Below are positions 60,816 through 64,000 of a stretch of 64,000 nucleotides of DNA, one piece after another (position 1 is the first letter of the stretch; each line of letters starts with the position of its first letter). The DNA lies in the NCBI GenBank assembly GCA_949126835.1, contig OX421500.1, forward strand, positions 21,489,167 through 21,553,166. Reading direction: 5' to 3'. Source of the stretch: Anisus vortex. Its lineage: Eukaryota > Mollusca > Gastropoda > Planorbidae. The position numbers and the translations under genes are program-made. A model generated the notes under the pieces. That model was not told the origin of the DNA. It was given only the letters and a program-made list of their open reading frames with translations, and made no database searches.

Positions 60816-62610
60816 AACATAGCTAGTAAATCAAGAAAATTGTATTGTGTTTTATAAGCGACCCGGGGAATTTCGCTTCCGTGGTCTGATTCTGGGTCGC
60901 ACTTCTATATCCAAAGGCCTCAAAGTCTAGAGACGTGGGAAAACCACCGATACTATCCCCTCAAGAGTACACCGGCGGGCAAGTGCATGGATGGGGGGGG
61001 GGGGGCTGTTGCGCGTCCGAGAACCGAGAGACTCCGAGACTCAATGGGTAGGAAGCAATGTGCGCAGCAGTCTGTCTCAACCCAGTCCAGACCTATGTAT
61101 AGAATTTTCACTACCGGGTGACAGTGCAGGTATACGAGCGAGCCATGATGTTAATAATCCGAGAGTCGTTCTGCAGATCTGGATCTAAGTGTAGTGCATG
61201 TACTGCGGAGACTGTATCCTATGTTACATCACACACCTTATCTGCTTGTCGCTATGTTACATCACACACCTTATCTGCGTGTCGCTAAGGGGCTAGTCTT
61301 GGAAGGGATCTCTGCCTGCCCCCTATTGATCCACTCCTTAATATTATTACGCCTTAGACGTAAGATAATATTTCGGCTCCATGAGTGACTGGTCATTCCT
61401 AATCTGAAATTAAGAGCTAAAATGATCAGATAATTCATAAACCAATTTGACTGTTTAATACAAAACTTGATACAATTTGTATTTGTATAGTGATTACTTC
61501 CTCTAACCAAACTCATCAACCTTTAATACGCCTTGACCTCCTGATCACGTGACCACTGTGTTTTAGATCTCTCTGTCCCACCCCACAACCCTTCTTTTAT
61601 CACAAACTACGTAAAAGCCTCTACGAACGTATTGTCAATGTAAGTGACATGTTGCCCCCGTCACGTGCAGAAAAAAAACTAAAACCCTGACATTGCATGA
61701 CATTTGACATATGTGACAACTTGCTATTTATTTTGACGACCGTGTGTCGATATCTAAGTCTCTATCTCTCTCTTAAGTTAAAAAAATGCACCCCTACTCT
61801 TCTTGTGCATATGCACTGTGCACGTGTACCAGTTTGACAAAGTGTGACAACGATTGACATATCCTGACCGTTACTCTTCAAGTAATTTGGGTTAGGGTGA
61901 GCAGGCCATCCAGGGCATTGATTTTTTTTGCCTCTACTCACGAGGTTGCTGTGATAACATACCCCCTCCCCCCCCCCCCCCCCCCAAATATCTCCGAGCA
62001 TTTGACAAGTTGATCAAAGGACCGAGTTAGACTTTTGCAAGGCTTAAACCAAATGTACTAGGGGGAAATAAATCTAACATGAACTGACTTTTATTTCTTT
62101 ATGGAAATCCAAGATAGATTTATTCAAGTTCTCTATGCGCATTAAGATCTGGTGAAGTAAATCTATATATTATTTCCGTAGCCCCTCCACACAAAAGATT
62201 GTGTTGCCAGCGTTGGGTCCCGTTGGCCTTGTTTCTCCAACTGTATCTGAGTAGGTTCATACTATCGCAACCATATAGGGTATTCAAAGTGTAACGGATT
62301 TGAACCCGACCCCTATGAAATATCAGTATTAAACTTTGACGATAGACCACCCGACCCCATTTCTCTGTAGATTGATATAATTAACAAATATTTACAATAA
62401 AAAATATTGCAATTATTTGTGTTACGTTTTGTGTATAACAATATAAAACAAAGTAGATATAAGAGAGAGGTTGATGTTTGGCACGTTGTCGTACTGTGTC
62501 TTTATTGATTAATACAAATTAGAGATCTTTGACACATTGAACTGAACCTTAAAATAAATAAAGAAAACCAAAGCATCCTCATTAGACTTGATTGAGTTGT
62601 GTAGGGCGGT
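60816..62610. other. Non-coding DNA, partly GC-rich
   Basis: Poly-G (60992-61006) and poly-C (61966-61985) runs. A 36-bp duplication holding ATGTTACATCACACACCTTA lies at 61219-61288. No gene recognised. Confidence 0.4.
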
Positions 62611-62624
62611 CTTTTTATATACAT

Positions 62625-62629
62625 CAGAT

Positions 62630-62712
<83 letters not shown>

Positions 62713-62713
62713 A
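62625..62713. repeat. (AT)n(GT)n microsatellite
   Basis: AT repeats broken once, then GT repeats. Confidence 0.96.
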
Positions 62714-63002
62714 TGGGTGAGGGGGAGTGTATTTATATGTGGGTGAGTACCCGCGTATGTAAATAGTGTAATTGTTATAATACATAAAGCTTTGAATTCT
62801 AACTTAGATCAATAACACAACAATACTTCAATTTTATTTTTACTACTCACAACATTTACACAAGCACACTTTTTTTTATTTCTATAAGCAAGAGAAAATG
62901 CATACAAATTATACTTCTTTCCAAGCGACAGCCGGGAAATGAAAGGGTTGCTTGAAAAGCAATAATGTTACATTATCTTAAGCTACCATAAAAGTTTAAG
63001 AC
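62714..63002. other. Non-coding DNA
   Basis: Nothing recognised. Confidence 0.4.
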
Positions 63003-63117
63003 TTGACTGAAACCAAAACTAGTCTGCTGAAACCAAAACTAGTCTGCTGAAATCAAAACTAGTCTGCTGAAACCAAAACTAGTCTGCTGAAACCAAAACT
63101 AGTCTGCTGAAACCAAT
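63003..63117. repeat. 20-bp tandem array, ~5.5 copies
   Basis: Unit AACCAAAACTAGTCTGCTGA, with one C-to-T change in one copy. Confidence 0.95.
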
Positions 63118-64000
63118 GATATCCGTTGATCGCACATAGAATGAGCGTTTCTAGATTATTTATTTTTCTTTATGATTTATAAAACATTTAAAAAGTTGTT
63201 GTTTTTATTACATATATAAGAAACAGGTATAACATATACAGACAACGACGTTTTCATCTATATATTTTTAAAAACTATTTTTCATTAAATTTTATTTAAA
63301 AACTAATGACATAATTTGTTTTGTCATCAATACAGGAAAAACAAATGATTACAACGGAAAACTACTGCTGAGAATATTACCAGGATTAAATCTGTGAACT
63401 TTGCTCTGTTCGTGATACCAGGGACTTATCCAACGAGTAAAACAGTTTATCAGAAGGGAGGCAAACCAAAGAAATTTATTTAAACTCTCTATGCATATTT
63501 TTTTTATTACGGAAACTTCTATACGGCCTAATATCAGAAACATATTAAAACGTCCGAGTTAGAAGAATTAAAATCTAAGTCAATGAGAAATTAAGTAATA
63601 AATGTATGTATACAAACAACAGACATAATGATGCAAGATATATTCTGTAAGTTATTCAGAACTCAGTTACCCGCTACAGTGAACACAAGCGTGGCCTAAA
63701 TATCATCACTATATGTCGTTTGTATGTTGAATTACGGAAACTGTTGTTAAGTCAGGTAGAACAAGCAGTTATACAACAAACAAACAACAGCTGTCTGGTT
63801 TGTATGTAAACGCAAACATAACACAAGAGCATTGGCTTAATTTTTTTTTCTAAACCACATTTAAAACAAAGAAGAGAAAGAAAGAAATTAATTCGTTTCT
63901 TCAACAAGATGCACTGGCCTTGATAGTGCACTAACACTGATAAATAGAGCATACAGTTGAATAGAATACTTGAAACTTTAAGTAAATAATTCATATGACC
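63118..64000. other. Non-coding, AT-rich DNA
   Basis: No gene recognised up to the window end. Confidence 0.4.

Overview
The window is eukaryotic (metazoan) DNA: AT-rich, intron/intergenic in character, crowded with microsatellites, minisatellites, tRNA-derived SINE copies and remnants of LTR, LINE, hAT and possibly Helitron elements. The repeat mixture looks molluscan, probably gastropod. That is an impression from the repeat types only; no host gene in the window identifies the species. There is no operon structure, no intact rRNA or tRNA gene and no CRISPR array. Most open reading frames are shadows of repeats.

Layout. 1-3371: the 5' end of a minus-strand LTR retrotransposon that runs off the left edge (1416-bp LTR, perfect tRNA-Pro-type primer site, repeat-rich leader, 315 open Gag codons). 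3372-4805: flank with a 197-bp hAT-type MITE that has a perfect 8-bp target duplication, then GATA/GACA repeats. 4806-11641: Ty3/Gypsy-type element A, with both LTRs and a broken gag-pol. 11642-27117: non-coding DNA with SINEs, a second copy of the same MITE, a 57-copy 17-bp minisatellite, pentamer, 11-bp and ~74-bp arrays, a LINE 3' end, and a CpG-rich spot at 20.8-21.0 kb that could be a promoter plus first exon. 27118-34013: element B, nearly identical to A, with one 1281-codon gag-pol frame. 34014-64000: a solo LTR of a related family, LINE reverse-transcriptase remnants, a LINE RNase H tail, a broken hAT transposase end, more SINEs and about ten further tandem arrays.

The main biological object is the A/B pair. 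Gene order is Gag - protease - integrase - reverse transcriptase, so integrase precedes RT as in the Gmr1-like branch of Ty3/Gypsy, and the capsid region is SCAN-like. Both copies have lost nearly all of RT and RNase H through the same internal deletion. Their different 4-bp target duplications (ATAT and ATAA) indicate separate insertions. A deletion derivative that keeps Gag, protease and integrase but has no polymerase therefore appears to have been copied in trans. Its leader carries three tandem ~59-bp units, each starting with a primer-site-like motif.
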